From an uncultured Rhodospirillales bacterium (lineage in GTDB: Bacteria > Pseudomonadota > Alphaproteobacteria > Rhodospirillales > CALINB01): DNA of 38,534 nt. Under the pieces are notes generated by a model. The model was given only the letters and a program-made list of their open reading frames with translations. It did no database searches and was not told where the DNA came from. The DNA lies in NCBI GenBank assembly GCA_938045325.1, contig CALINB010000129.1, positions 1 to 38,534 of the forward strand, read 5' to 3'. Of the stretch, positions 1-9,122 are shown in pieces; position 1 is the first letter of the stretch, and each line of letters opens with the position of its first letter. Made by a program: the position numbers and the translations under genes.

Positions 1-2
1 CA

Positions 3-941
3 AAGTTATTACTACCAGGACTGATTGTTTATGTTGCTTGGCGCTATCATGTTAGCCAGCATTTTCCTTACGGTGAGTTTTCTCTTTTGCCTTATGAAAA
101 ATGGCTCATCGGCGATGCATTTAATATCCTCGGTAGGATGGCCTCAATTGCCTTAAAAAAAACACCATATTTTCTTGTCATGTTGGCCATCGCATTTTTA
201 GCCATTCGAAGCTTATTCTTGACAATCGGCCCGGCTGAACGATTATTTATTTTAGTCGCATCTGTATTTTTAGGATTCAATTTCTTTCTTTGGTTGATGT
301 ATATCGCCGCTTTTGGTGTGGGTGAAGGACTCCGAGCGGCATCGTTTTGGCGATATAATACTCAATTAGGATTATTGGCCGTAACAGGTGCTGCATATGG
401 GTTGGCGATGTTATGGAAACAGCATTCTTCAGCCCTGTTCGATAATCGCCAAAAATTACTCAAAGCCCTTACCAGTTTACCGGTTATTCTGGTTCTTGCG
501 TTACCGTTTGCCTTGCATCAAAAACTTCGGTTTGACGTCAGGCCGCAAAAAGATCATATGCGGGATGTCGGTCAAGAGCTTGCGAATTACTTACCGAAAA
601 ATTCAATGATTAATATTGTCGATCTACACGGCAATGGATTTACCGGAAAGGTGTTAATATATGAATTAACGGCTGCGGCCATTCATAAACAAATCAAAGT
701 TCCGGTCGATCTCAGAGTACAATTCGGTATTAAAACACCTGAACAGTTTGAAAACTTGTTAAAAAAATTTCTATCAACGTATATGTGGATTCATCAGCCG
801 CTTCCCCTGATTGAGACGACGCTCGGCATCAAATTAGCGCCATACGCTTCGCATTTGTTGAAACGGAAAAACGGCACATGGGATCATATAAAATCCTGGC
901 CCTATAAAGGGTATAAAGATCCTCATAGCCTGCCCGATTAA
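3..941 (+). CDS. Multi-pass membrane protein, GT-C-like (5' end outside window)
   Basis: The reading frame is open from the first complete codon at position 3, so this is the C-terminal part of a longer protein. A TTG at 87 could be mistaken for a start, but coding character continues upstream of it. The visible part has several hydrophobic helices in its first ~130 residues, joined by short polar loops, then a soluble C-terminal domain of about 160 residues. This layout is like large membrane glycosyltransferases (GT-C fold) or other polysaccharide membrane proteins, but I see no diagnostic motif and name no function. It lies tail to tail with the methyltransferase at 946, with a 4-base gap, at the edge of a polysaccharide locus. 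The DNA is markedly AT-richer than genes after 1.9 kb, which hints at transfer. Confidence 0.7.
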   Translation, partial: KLLLPGLIVYVAWRYHVSQHFPYGEFSLLPYEKWLIGDAFNILGRMASIALKKTPYFLVMLAIAFLAIRSLFLTIGPAERLFILVASVFLGFNFFLWLMYIAAFGVGEGLRAASFWRYNTQLGLLAVTGAAYGLAMLWKQHSSALFDNRQKLLKALTSLPVILVLALPFALHQKLRFDVRPQKDHMRDVGQELANYLPKNSMINIVDLHGNGFTGKVLIYELTAAAIHKQIKVPVDLRVQFGIKTPEQFENLLKKFLSTYMWIHQPLPLIETTLGIKLAPYASHLLKRKNGTWDHIKSWPYKGYKDPHSLPD

Positions 942-945
942 ATAC

Positions 946-1815
946 TTAATCGGGCTTGCGAGCCTCGCACAACAAAAACAGCCCGAGACCGTTGCCAATC
1001 AATTTTATCAGCGGACGGGGGTAAATTTTATAGAAAATCCGGTAAAGCGGATGGCTGTATTTCTGGCTTAAGGGCATGTTCAACAAATCACCGACGCCGA
1101 GTTGTTTTCTAATCGACGTAACCTCAAAACCATGCTTTTGCATCATTTCCTTAAATTCAGAAGGCGTATATGTTTTCGTCCCCGGTGATTCGAGATGGTT
1201 GAAAATGACATCTTTTTGAGATTGAAACGGCCGGCCCTTTAAAAGGGCATGACGAATCCATAATAAAATTCCCGTCATGGAAAACGTTGCATACACCATT
1301 AGCTTCGTTGTGCCGCCGGGCTTCAAGACCCGGTAAATTTCATCCAGGCATTTTTCAGTATCGGGCGAATGGTGAATAACGCCATAGGAATAAACCAAAT
1401 CGAATGAATTATCGTCTAAGGTCAAGTTTTCCGCATCGGCCGTCTTGAGGGCATATTGGTTTTCCAAATACCCTTTCAGGGACAAACGTTCCCGGGTTAA
1501 CTCAATAGCCGCCTGCGTCAAATCAAGACCCGTAGCCTTGGCGCCGCTTTGAACCCAATTTTCAAAATCAGCACCGGCCCCAACGCCAATTTCTAAAACC
1601 TTTTTATTTTTATAATTTTCAAACCTGGCAAATGTCTTGATGAATGGCTCAACGGCATATCTGCTGCGCGAAATATTTTCAAAAAAAGCAAGCCGCTCAT
1701 TATTTTCGGCATCGCCAATGGCAAACCGCGTGCCACATGGTTCTTCCTCCCAGTGCTGTTTAACTGATTGTTTCAAGCCGGAAGGGCTATCAGTGAGCGA
1801 AGAATTTTGGACCAT
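946..1815 (-). CDS. Class I SAM-dependent methyltransferase (Methyltransf_11 type)
   Basis: This 289-residue protein has the Rossmann-fold SAM-binding motif I, VLEIGVGAGADF, at residues 73-84. An acidic residue of motif II lies near residue 95 (ATGLDLTQAA). A post-motif segment, DLVYSYGVIHHSPD, and then YRVLKPGG are typical of the UbiE/Methyltransf_11 group. The methyl acceptor cannot be read from sequence; in this setting a sugar or lipid-linked glycan is plausible. It is transcribed opposite to the rest of the cluster and shares the 99-base gap at 1816-1914 with asnB as a divergent promoter region. Upstream of its ATG I see no strong ribosome binding site. Its base composition is AT-rich like the gene at 3-941, so both may have arrived together. 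Confidence 0.85.
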   Translation of the reverse strand: MVQNSSLTDSPSGLKQSVKQHWEEEPCGTRFAIGDAENNERLAFFENISRSRYAVEPFIKTFARFENYKNKKVLEIGVGAGADFENWVQSGAKATGLDLTQAAIELTRERLSLKGYLENQYALKTADAENLTLDDNSFDLVYSYGVIHHSPDTEKCLDEIYRVLKPGGTTKLMVYATFSMTGILLWIRHALLKGRPFQSQKDVIFNHLESPGTKTYTPSEFKEMMQKHGFEVTSIRKQLGVGDLLNMPLSQKYSHPLYRIFYKIYPRPLIKLIGNGLGLFLLCEARKPD

Positions 1816-1914
1816 AATAATTTTAATCTTTGTAATATTTTTATCTTAGTGTGCAATTCTATAAGCACACAAGCTATTCGGCAAAATTGAAACTGTAGGC
1901 ATCTAACAAACATT

Positions 1915-3777
1915 ATGTGCGGAATCGCCGGATCAACGAAAACAAACGATATGGCCTTAAAAGCCATGCAGCAAAGCTTGGCCCACCGCGGGCCGGATGG
2001 GGCCGGCCAATGGCTGGAGCCGGATAATACGGCGGGCCTAACCCATACGCGGCTTAAAGTCATCGACTTATCGGAGGCCGCCGCCCAGCCCATGGCATCG
2101 GCCGACGGGCGCTACGTGCTGACCTACAACGGCGAGATCTATAATTTCAAAGAACTGCGCCAGGGCCTTGAGGCCTCCGGCGTGCGGTTCCGTTCGCAAA
2201 GCGATACGGAAGTTCTCTTGGAGCTTCTCGTCCGCGAAGGCCACGATGCCCTGCAAAAGCTCGTCGGCATGTTTGCTTTCGCATTGTGGGACAAGCAAAC
2301 CCGCACGTTGCTTCTGGCCCGTGACCGTCTCGGCATTAAGCCCCTGGTCTATGCGCCTTTACCCGGCAACAACATTGCGTTTGCCTCGGAAATCACAGCC
2401 CTTTGCACCCATCCGGATGTAGACCGCGCGATCGATACCGACGCGGTTTCGGAATACCTCGCGTGCCTTTACGTGCCCGCCCCGCGCACGATTTACCGCG
2501 GCATTCGAAAATTGCCGCCCGGGCACATCTTACGCTGGCAAAACGGTGACACAACCATTGAGCCCTATTGGCAAGCGCAGTTTGACGGCGCGACAATGCT
2601 TTCAGTTGATGAAGCCACCGAGGAATTAATGCCGGCCGTCCGCCAAGCCGTTACCGACCGGCTGGTATCCGATGTACCCCTCGGTTGCTTTCTGTCCGGC
2701 GGAATCGATAGCTCGATTATCGCGGCCATCATGGCGGATGAGGCAAAGCGTACCGGTGCACCGCCGGTCAAAACATTTACCATGACCTTCGATGAAGCGG
2801 CCTATGACGAACGGAATAATGCGAAACGTGTGGCCGGCCACATCGGCAGTGAACATACGGAATTACCCGCTTCGCCATCGCTTGTCGATTTACTTGATGA
2901 TTACGTTACCGCATTCGGCGAGCCATTCGGCAATCCGACGGCGCTTTTAGTTCATGATCTTTCTCGCAAGGCTCGTGAGCATGTCACGGTGGCCTTGGTC
3001 GGCGATGGCGGTGATGAAGTGTTTGCCGGTTATCCTCGATATCAAGGCGGTCTGTTGGCCCACCGATATCGAAAAATCCCACAATGGTTGCGCAAAGGTG
3101 TGATTGCGCCCATGGCATCATGGATCCCCGAGAGCTCAAGCGGCCGCCACGGCTTTCGGCGAGCGAGGGAATTTTTAACCGGCGCTAATTTACCCGACGC
3201 AGCCATGTATGCTTCTTGGGTCGAATACTTTAATCCATCCGAGCGCCAACAACTTTTAAATTCCAAGGCCCCGCCGTCACGGCCAATCGAAATGCTGTAC
3301 CGGAAAGCGCCATCACTAGACGTTTTAGACGCTATGCAGCAAACCGACCTTCAATCTTTTCTGCCTGGCAACCTATTGGCTTACGGCGATGCCATGAGCA
3401 TGCGCCATTCACTCGAATTGCGACTGCCACTGATTGATCACCGGCTGATCGAGACCGTTAGTAAGCTCTCGCCTGAACTACGCGTTCAAGGTGGTTTAAA
3501 GTTTTTGCTTAAAAAAATCGCCGCACGCCTATTACCGCCGGACATCGCGTCGGCACCCAAGCGAGGCTTCAATCCGCCCATGGGCGTCTGGCTCAAATCC
3601 AGCCTTAAAGATATGGTTACCGAGCGCCTGAGGCCGTCGAATCTATCCGCGCTGGGGCTGGACCCCGCACCCGTCTCGCGTCTTTTGGATGAATTCCAGC
3701 AGGGCCGACGCGATCATAGCCTAAAGATATGGGCCCTTTTAGTGCTGGAAACCTGGCACACGCAATCCGGCCGTTAA
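1915..3777 (+). CDS. asnB: Asparagine synthase (glutamine-hydrolysing), AsnB family
   Basis: A 620-residue class II amidotransferase. The protein begins Met-Cys-Gly-Ile, so Cys2 is the N-terminal nucleophile of the glutaminase domain (about 1-210); this fixes the start even though the ribosome binding site is weak. The ATP-pyrophosphatase motif SGGIDS is at 261-266, followed by a synthetase domain. Family members make asparagine from aspartate and glutamine, but copies in polysaccharide clusters often amidate uronic acid or amino-sugar carboxyls. The length is greater than E. coli AsnB (554) and closer to the amidotransferases of extracellular-polysaccharide loci. It opens the rightward run that continues with the sugar-1-phosphate transferase 65 bases downstream. 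The fold and chemistry are clear; the true acceptor is not. Confidence 0.93.
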   Translation: MCGIAGSTKTNDMALKAMQQSLAHRGPDGAGQWLEPDNTAGLTHTRLKVIDLSEAAAQPMASADGRYVLTYNGEIYNFKELRQGLEASGVRFRSQSDTEVLLELLVREGHDALQKLVGMFAFALWDKQTRTLLLARDRLGIKPLVYAPLPGNNIAFASEITALCTHPDVDRAIDTDAVSEYLACLYVPAPRTIYRGIRKLPPGHILRWQNGDTTIEPYWQAQFDGATMLSVDEATEELMPAVRQAVTDRLVSDVPLGCFLSGGIDSSIIAAIMADEAKRTGAPPVKTFTMTFDEAAYDERNNAKRVAGHIGSEHTELPASPSLVDLLDDYVTAFGEPFGNPTALLVHDLSRKAREHVTVALVGDGGDEVFAGYPRYQGGLLAHRYRKIPQWLRKGVIAPMASWIPESSSGRHGFRRAREFLTGANLPDAAMYASWVEYFNPSERQQLLNSKAPPSRPIEMLYRKAPSLDVLDAMQQTDLQSFLPGNLLAYGDAMSMRHSLELRLPLIDHRLIETVSKLSPELRVQGGLKFLLKKIAARLLPPDIASAPKRGFNPPMGVWLKSSLKDMVTERLRPSNLSALGLDPAPVSRLLDEFQQGRRDHSLKIWALLVLETWHTQSGR

Positions 3778-3842
3778 TGCCCAACCGGGCTCAAATCGAT
3801 CTGGCTTTGCCGCCGGATCACCGTTGGCTATAAACTTCAGCT

Positions 3843-4865
3843 ATGGCTGACCTTATCCAGGCACACCTCCCCATATTCTTATTCATTGTCTTGCTCGCAA
3901 GCTGGCTTGGCACGGGGGCCGTTCTGTATGTCGCACGGCGCAGAAAAATCCTCGCACATCCGAACGAACGATCAAGCCATGCCATACCGACACCCACCGG
4001 CGGCGGCCTTGCCGTTATTGTGATTTCGATCATGGCTTGGCACCTTATCAGCAACAACGCGGGCACACCTTATCACTTTGCGGCGCTGATCGTCGCAACA
4101 GTCGGCATTGCGGCTATGTCATTCGTCGACGACCTTCGCAGTTTGCCAATTACGATTCGTCTGGCCGTTCAAATATTTGCCGTAACATATGTGCTGCAGG
4201 CAACGCCGGCATCCGTCGTTTACTTCGGCGGCTTTCTCCCGCCCGTTTGGGACCTCCTATTTGCCGGTATTCTTTGGCTGTGGTTTATCAACCTCTTTAA
4301 TTTCATGGATGGAATCGACGGTATCGCCGGCGTTGAAACCATCTCCATTGGTTGCGGCATTAGCGGCGTCGTGCTACTGGCCGGCTTAAGTCCGGCGCTT
4401 GGATGGCTAAGCTTAATATTCATCTCGGCCACCATCGGCTTTCTTTGGTGGAATTGGCACCCGGCAAAAATATTTTTAGGGGATGTCGGCAGTATTCCTT
4501 TGGGCTTTATATTCGGATGGCTGTTATTGATGTTGGCGGCCGAGGGTCAGTGGCCCGCTGCTGTCATTCTATCTTTATATTATTTAACGGATGCGACATT
4601 AACCTTGCTCTCCCGGGCCTTGCGCGGCCAAAAAATTTGGCAAGCTCACAAGAAGCACTTTTACCAACGCGCCGTTCAACGCGGTCTCAGTCATGCACAT
4701 GTTTCAACGGTTGTCCTAATTGGCAATGCCGGTCTTATTTTCTGCGCAATGTTTTCCGTTATTTATCAGCCCTGGCTGCCATTGCTGGGCGCTGCTGTCA
4801 TTACGGCGCTGCTGCTGGCCTATTTGAAATTTCAAAGACCGAAAGCGGCCGGAGATGCTTCGTGA
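3843..4865 (+). CDS. Polyprenyl-phosphate HexNAc-1-phosphate transferase, WecA/WbpL/MraY family (GT4)
   Basis: A 340-residue integral membrane enzyme with about ten hydrophobic helices. Such enzymes start glycan assembly by moving a sugar-1-phosphate from a UDP-sugar to undecaprenyl phosphate at the cytoplasmic face. The family's acidic loops are present: FVDDLRSLP near residue 94, NFMDGIDGIAG near 153 and FLGDVGSIPLGF near 212. The histidine-rich cytosolic loop HKKHFYQR lies near 269. The neighbouring SDR and CapD-like genes favour a WbpL/WreU-type enzyme using a 6-deoxy-HexNAc (QuiNAc or FucNAc) rather than plain GlcNAc; that specificity is inference. Its TGA stop overlaps the GTG start of the next gene by four bases, suggesting translational coupling. 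Confidence 0.92.
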   Translation: MADLIQAHLPIFLFIVLLASWLGTGAVLYVARRRKILAHPNERSSHAIPTPTGGGLAVIVISIMAWHLISNNAGTPYHFAALIVATVGIAAMSFVDDLRSLPITIRLAVQIFAVTYVLQATPASVVYFGGFLPPVWDLLFAGILWLWFINLFNFMDGIDGIAGVETISIGCGISGVVLLAGLSPALGWLSLIFISATIGFLWWNWHPAKIFLGDVGSIPLGFIFGWLLLMLAAEGQWPAAVILSLYYLTDATLTLLSRALRGQKIWQAHKKHFYQRAVQRGLSHAHVSTVVLIGNAGLIFCAMFSVIYQPWLPLLGAAVITALLLAYLKFQRPKAAGDAS

Positions 4866-6133
4866 GAATTTTATTTTTTTCCGATAATTTCCCGCCGGAA
4901 ACCAATGCCGCCGCCACCCGTGTTTACGAACGGGCCTGTTATTGGGCCCAGTGGGGACACGACGTCACGGTTATTACCTGTGCGCCAAACTTTCCGCAGG
5001 GAAAAATTTTCGAGGGCTATCGGAACCGGTGGTATCAAGTCGAAGACCTGTCCGGTATTCGCGTGGTGCGCGTAAAGACATTTATCGCCGCAAATGCCGG
5101 CGTGTTTCTACGCACACTCGATTTTCTAAGTTTCCTAATATCCGGTTTTACGGCAGCACTTTTTGAAAAAAAACCCGATGTCGTCGCTGCGACATCACCG
5201 CAGTTTTTTGCCGCGGTTGCCGGTTGGGCTGCGGGTGCGGTACGACGTGTACCTTTTGTATTTGAACTCGGTGATCTTTGGCCCGAATCTATTGCCGCCG
5301 TCGGCGCCATGAAGCCGAGTCTTTTGTTGCGCTGGGTCGAAAAATTTGAATTGTTTTTATACCGCCGTTCAGCAGCCGTCGCGGCTTTAACGAATAACTT
5401 TAAAATAAATCTGGTCGACAGAGGCATTGATCCCAACAAAATTGCGGTCGTGATCAACGGCGTCGATACATGGCGATACAAGCCTCAACCACGTGACCAA
5501 GCATTGGCGCATGAATATGGCCTTCATCATGAATTTATCATCGGATACGTCGGCACCCATGGCATGGCACATGGATTGAGAAATGTTTTGGATGCCGCGG
5601 CACTTTTAAGCCCGGCCGATAATGTCCGTATTCTGCTTGTTGGTGCCGGCGCCGAACGGGAAGAACTGATTCGTGACGCAAAACGCCGAAATATCGATCG
5701 AATCGTATTTATTCCGCCACAGCCGAAAGAGCGGATGCCGGATGTTTGGAGTCTTTGCAACGTTGCGCTCGTCCATCTGCGCGACCACCCCGCGTTTGCC
5801 AGCGTCATACCCTCAAAAATGTTCGAAGCCATGGCTATGGGCCTACCAATACTGCTCGCCGTACCGGATGGCGAGGCCCGCCAAATACTCGAGGCGGATA
5901 AGGCCGGTATTTGGGTCGAACCAGAAAACCCGCAAGCTTTGGCCGAGGCGATGCTGTCGTTTTACCGTGATCAAGGCGCATATCAGGCCTACGCAACAGC
6001 CAGCCTGGCTGCTGCGCCGGGTCATAGCCGGGAACAACAGGCCAAAGATATGCTGCGAGTTCTTGAACTTGCCGCGCAAGGAAACGGCGCGCAGGCCGGC
6101 GCCCAAACCTCATCAGAAACGAGCGCCGAATGA
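4862..6133 (+). CDS. Glycosyltransferase family 4 (WbuB/WcaI-like)
   Basis: The best start is the GTG at 4862, inside the previous gene's stop (GTGA overlap). It gives 423 residues beginning VRILFFSDNFPPE, the usual first strand of GT-B enzymes of this family. The frame is open further upstream to 4403, but that part is out-of-frame reading of the preceding transferase gene and is not real. The N-terminal acceptor domain is followed by a C-terminal nucleotide-sugar domain with FIIGYVGTHG and an EX7E-like region, SKMFEAMAMGLP near residue 318. It probably adds the second sugar to the lipid-linked primer made by the gene upstream. It ends in an ATGA overlap with the SDR gene at 6130. Donor and acceptor are unknown. 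Confidence 0.9.
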   Translation: MRILFFSDNFPPETNAAATRVYERACYWAQWGHDVTVITCAPNFPQGKIFEGYRNRWYQVEDLSGIRVVRVKTFIAANAGVFLRTLDFLSFLISGFTAALFEKKPDVVAATSPQFFAAVAGWAAGAVRRVPFVFELGDLWPESIAAVGAMKPSLLLRWVEKFELFLYRRSAAVAALTNNFKINLVDRGIDPNKIAVVINGVDTWRYKPQPRDQALAHEYGLHHEFIIGYVGTHGMAHGLRNVLDAAALLSPADNVRILLVGAGAEREELIRDAKRRNIDRIVFIPPQPKERMPDVWSLCNVALVHLRDHPAFASVIPSKMFEAMAMGLPILLAVPDGEARQILEADKAGIWVEPENPQALAEAMLSFYRDQGAYQAYATASLAAAPGHSREQQAKDMLRVLELAAQGNGAQAGAQTSSETSAE

Positions 6134-7095
6134 GCCGTGTTCTTGTCACCGGCGGTAACGGTTTTGTCGGGCAATCGCTCTGTCCGGCTTTAATCAATGC
6201 CGGATATCAAGTTCGTATCTCGACACGAATTTCGGAAAAAATAACGTCCGATCAAAATATCGATTCACTCTCGACCGGCGATATCGGGCCCGAAACCGAT
6301 TGGACTTGGGCGCTCGATAACGTCGATATGATTGTGCATCTTGCCGGGCGCGCCCACGTCATGCGCGAAACCGCAGCCGACCCGTTAGCGGCGTTTCGTG
6401 AAACCAATGTCGAAGGAACAATTAAGTTAGCCGAGGCCGCCGTTCGAAAGGGTATTAAACGGTTTGTTTTTATCAGCAGCGTCAAAGCCGTTGGCGAGCA
6501 AACGCATGATCACCCATTTCAGGAAACTGAGCCGCCGGCGCCGGAAGATGCTTACGGGAAAAGTAAATGGGAGGCCGAGCAGGCGTTATCTGAAACCGTA
6601 AAAGGCACGGGGCTGGAAACGGTTATTCTCAGGCCGCCCTTAATTTACGGCCCCCATGTCAAAGGCAACTTTGAAACGCTTTTATCCGTTTGCTCAAAAA
6701 ATATTCCCTTGCCTTTAAGGGCGGTAACCAATCAACGCAGCTTGATCTTCGTGGGAAATTTAACCGATGCCATTTTGAAATGCCTCGCACATGATAAGGC
6801 GGCGGGCGAAACATTTTTTGTTCGGGACGATGGCAATCCGTCGACGGCAGAACTCATTTGTGCCATCGCTGAAGCCTTCGGTGTCCCGGCACGGCTATTA
6901 CCGGTGCCGCCGGCCCTATTACGCCTGGGCGGTCGGTTAACGGGCCGCAGCGCCATGATCCGGCGCCTCACCGAATCTCTCGTTATCGATGACGGCAAAA
7001 TCCGTTCGCTTCTGGGGTGGAGGCCGCCTCATTCCATGGTAGAAGGAATGGCGCAAACAACATCCTGGTACCAATCAATGCGTTCAAACGGCTAG
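6130..7095 (+). CDS. NAD-dependent epimerase/reductase (extended SDR, WbpV/WreQ-like)
   Basis: A 321-residue extended short-chain dehydrogenase. The nucleotide-binding motif TGGNGFVG is at residues 7-14 and the catalytic Tyr-Lys pair YGKSK at 142-146. The length matches nucleotide-sugar 4-epimerases and 4-reductases. Lying directly before a CapD/WbpM-like 4,6-dehydratase and after a WbpL-like transferase, it fits the reductase that turns a UDP-4-keto-6-deoxy-HexNAc into UDP-QuiNAc or UDP-FucNAc, the role reported for WbpV in Pseudomonas and WreQ in Rhizobium. That assignment rests on context; a UDP-hexose 4-epimerase is the main alternative. The start overlaps the preceding stop (ATGA), so it is likely coupled to the glycosyltransferase gene. 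Confidence 0.88.
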   Translation: MSRVLVTGGNGFVGQSLCPALINAGYQVRISTRISEKITSDQNIDSLSTGDIGPETDWTWALDNVDMIVHLAGRAHVMRETAADPLAAFRETNVEGTIKLAEAAVRKGIKRFVFISSVKAVGEQTHDHPFQETEPPAPEDAYGKSKWEAEQALSETVKGTGLETVILRPPLIYGPHVKGNFETLLSVCSKNIPLPLRAVTNQRSLIFVGNLTDAILKCLAHDKAAGETFFVRDDGNPSTAELICAIAEAFGVPARLLPVPPALLRLGGRLTGRSAMIRRLTESLVIDDGKIRSLLGWRPPHSMVEGMAQTTSWYQSMRSNG

Positions 7096-7133
7096 AATAC
7101 CAGCCGTATAATTTTCGTAGGACGACAATAGTC

Positions 7134-9029
7134 TTGAAACGTTTCTTACCGACTTCCCAACGCAGTATTCTTGTATTCGCCCATGATGTCGTGATGACGT
7201 TCGTTGCTTTTGTTGTCGCAATGTATTTACGCGTCGGTGAAGATTTTATTTATTATTCCCTGGATCTTAGGCTCACCAGCGCATCGGCCATGACCATCAT
7301 TGCCGCGGCCGTGTTTTTATTTAGCGGTCTTTACCGTGGTGTATGGCGATATGCTTCGCTCAACGATTTGCTCGGCATTGTTCGCGCTGTAACCATAGCA
7401 ACGCTGATTTTTATCTTAATAATATTTTTATGGCAGCGGTTGACTGAATTACCGCGGTCCGTACCGTTCATTAATTGGTTTATTCTGATTACGCTTTTGG
7501 GCGGCCCCCGGTTTATATACCGCCTACTGAAAGACCGCCGTTTTGACTTTACGCTACGGACAACTGCAACGCCGTTGATACCCGTTCTTCTCGTCGGCGC
7601 CGAAGACGGTGCGGAATTATTCATCCGGGACATGGCCCGCGCCGCTGACGCCAATTACGAAGTCGTCGGCATAATCGCCGAACGAGAATCACGCGTCGGC
7701 CGGCAGATCCATAATGTCGAGGTGCTCGGAACGATAGACAACATTGAGGCCATCGTCGATGACTTGAAATCCCGCGGAATATCACCTCAACGACTTGTTT
7801 TAACGAAGGACGATATTCAGGGAACGACGGTCCGTGACTTACTCGAACGCGCGAGCGATCTCGGTATGACCATGGCCCGGCTTCCGCGGTTGACGGATTT
7901 TAAAAGCGGATTCGACGATAAAATTGACGTTCGGCCTGTCGATGTCGAGGACTTACTCGGTCGCCCTCAAAAAGTTTTAGACCGCGAAGCCATGGGACAG
8001 CTTATCAAAGGACGGCGGATACTGGTTACCGGTGCCGGCGGCAGCATCGGCAGCGAGTTGGTGCGGCAAATCTGCAGCTTCGAACCAGACCTCATCATAT
8101 TGCTCGATTATGGTGAATTTAATTTATACACCATCGATATGGAGGTCGCTGAGCACTGGCCGCACCTTCGGCACGAGGCTGTATTAGCCGATGTCCGGGA
8201 TCAGCATCAAATTGAACAAATATTTTCCGACGCAAAACCTGAACTTGTGTTTCATGCCGCCGCCCTAAAGCACGTCCCCCTCGTCGAAGCGAACCCCTTT
8301 GAAGGGTTCATGACCAACGTTATCGGCACGGCGAATATCGCCAGGGCCTGCCGCGATAACGGTGTAGCAGCCATGGTCCAAATCTCGACCGATAAGGCCG
8401 TCAATCCCAGCAGTATTATGGGCGCCACAAAACGAATGGCGGAAGCCTATTGCCAGGCACTGGATATCAGTCTCGAACAACCAAGCGCGACACGCTATAT
8501 CACTGTTCGTTTCGGCAACGTCTTAGGATCGACGGGGTCGGTTGTTCCGTTATTTCAAAAGCAGCTTCAAAATGGCGGGCCGTTGACCGTAACGGACGAA
8601 AACATGACCCGATACTTTATGACCGTCCGTGAAGCGGTTGAGCTTGTCCTGGAGGCCTCGGCCCTGGGATACGGTGATCATGCCCATCAAGGTAAAATAT
8701 TCGTCCTCGATATGGGTGAACCCGTGCGCATCATCGACCTTGCCCGGCAAATGATCCGGCTTGCCGGCCTCACACCGGATGAGGACATCAAAATCGACAT
8801 CATTGGCCAGCGCCCCGGTGAAAAGCTGTTTGAAGATATGTTCCATGAACAAGAACAATTGGTCCCGACACGTTACCAAGGCATTCTCTTGGCTGCGCCG
8901 CGCACCGTCGACCTTGCCGATATTGATCGGGTCCTATCAACAATTAAAGCCACCGGCAAACGGCACGATCAAGGTCAACTTACGGCTTTAATCCAAAAAA
9001 TTGTGCCTGAGTACCAGCCGACTCAATAA
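7134..9029 (+). CDS. UDP-HexNAc 4,6-dehydratase, membrane-bound CapD/WbpM/PglF family
   Basis: This two-part protein has four N-terminal transmembrane helices, a CoA-binding-like Rossmann domain, and a C-terminal SDR dehydratase domain. The SDR domain has TGAGGSIGSE at about 299-308 and the M-x3-K active-site variant MGATK (Met429, Lys433) that marks this family instead of Tyr-x3-Lys. Such enzymes convert UDP-GlcNAc to the 4-keto-6-deoxy sugar. I place the start at TTG 7134, preceded by AGGA 11 bases upstream, giving 631 residues. An in-frame ATG at 7017 would overlap the SDR gene by 79 bases and add a non-conserved-looking tail. It probably feeds the SDR and the WbpL-like transferase just upstream. 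The exact start is uncertain; the family is not. Confidence 0.92.
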   Translation: MKRFLPTSQRSILVFAHDVVMTFVAFVVAMYLRVGEDFIYYSLDLRLTSASAMTIIAAAVFLFSGLYRGVWRYASLNDLLGIVRAVTIATLIFILIIFLWQRLTELPRSVPFINWFILITLLGGPRFIYRLLKDRRFDFTLRTTATPLIPVLLVGAEDGAELFIRDMARAADANYEVVGIIAERESRVGRQIHNVEVLGTIDNIEAIVDDLKSRGISPQRLVLTKDDIQGTTVRDLLERASDLGMTMARLPRLTDFKSGFDDKIDVRPVDVEDLLGRPQKVLDREAMGQLIKGRRILVTGAGGSIGSELVRQICSFEPDLIILLDYGEFNLYTIDMEVAEHWPHLRHEAVLADVRDQHQIEQIFSDAKPELVFHAAALKHVPLVEANPFEGFMTNVIGTANIARACRDNGVAAMVQISTDKAVNPSSIMGATKRMAEAYCQALDISLEQPSATRYITVRFGNVLGSTGSVVPLFQKQLQNGGPLTVTDENMTRYFMTVREAVELVLEASALGYGDHAHQGKIFVLDMGEPVRIIDLARQMIRLAGLTPDEDIKIDIIGQRPGEKLFEDMFHEQEQLVPTRYQGILLAAPRTVDLADIDRVLSTIKATGKRHDQGQLTALIQKIVPEYQPTQ

Positions 9030-9122
9030 AATTTTATCCCCGCACTTAGACTCTGGAACGATGCCGGACGCCCTGTTATACCGATAGATGTTACCCCTTC
9101 GCTCCATTCCAAGGTGTCATCG

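Noticed and set aside
4403-4861. Open frame extending the family-4 glycosyltransferase 153 codons upstream
   Set aside because: It lies wholly within the sugar-1-phosphate transferase gene in another frame. Family similarity begins exactly at the GTG at 4862, which overlaps the upstream stop.
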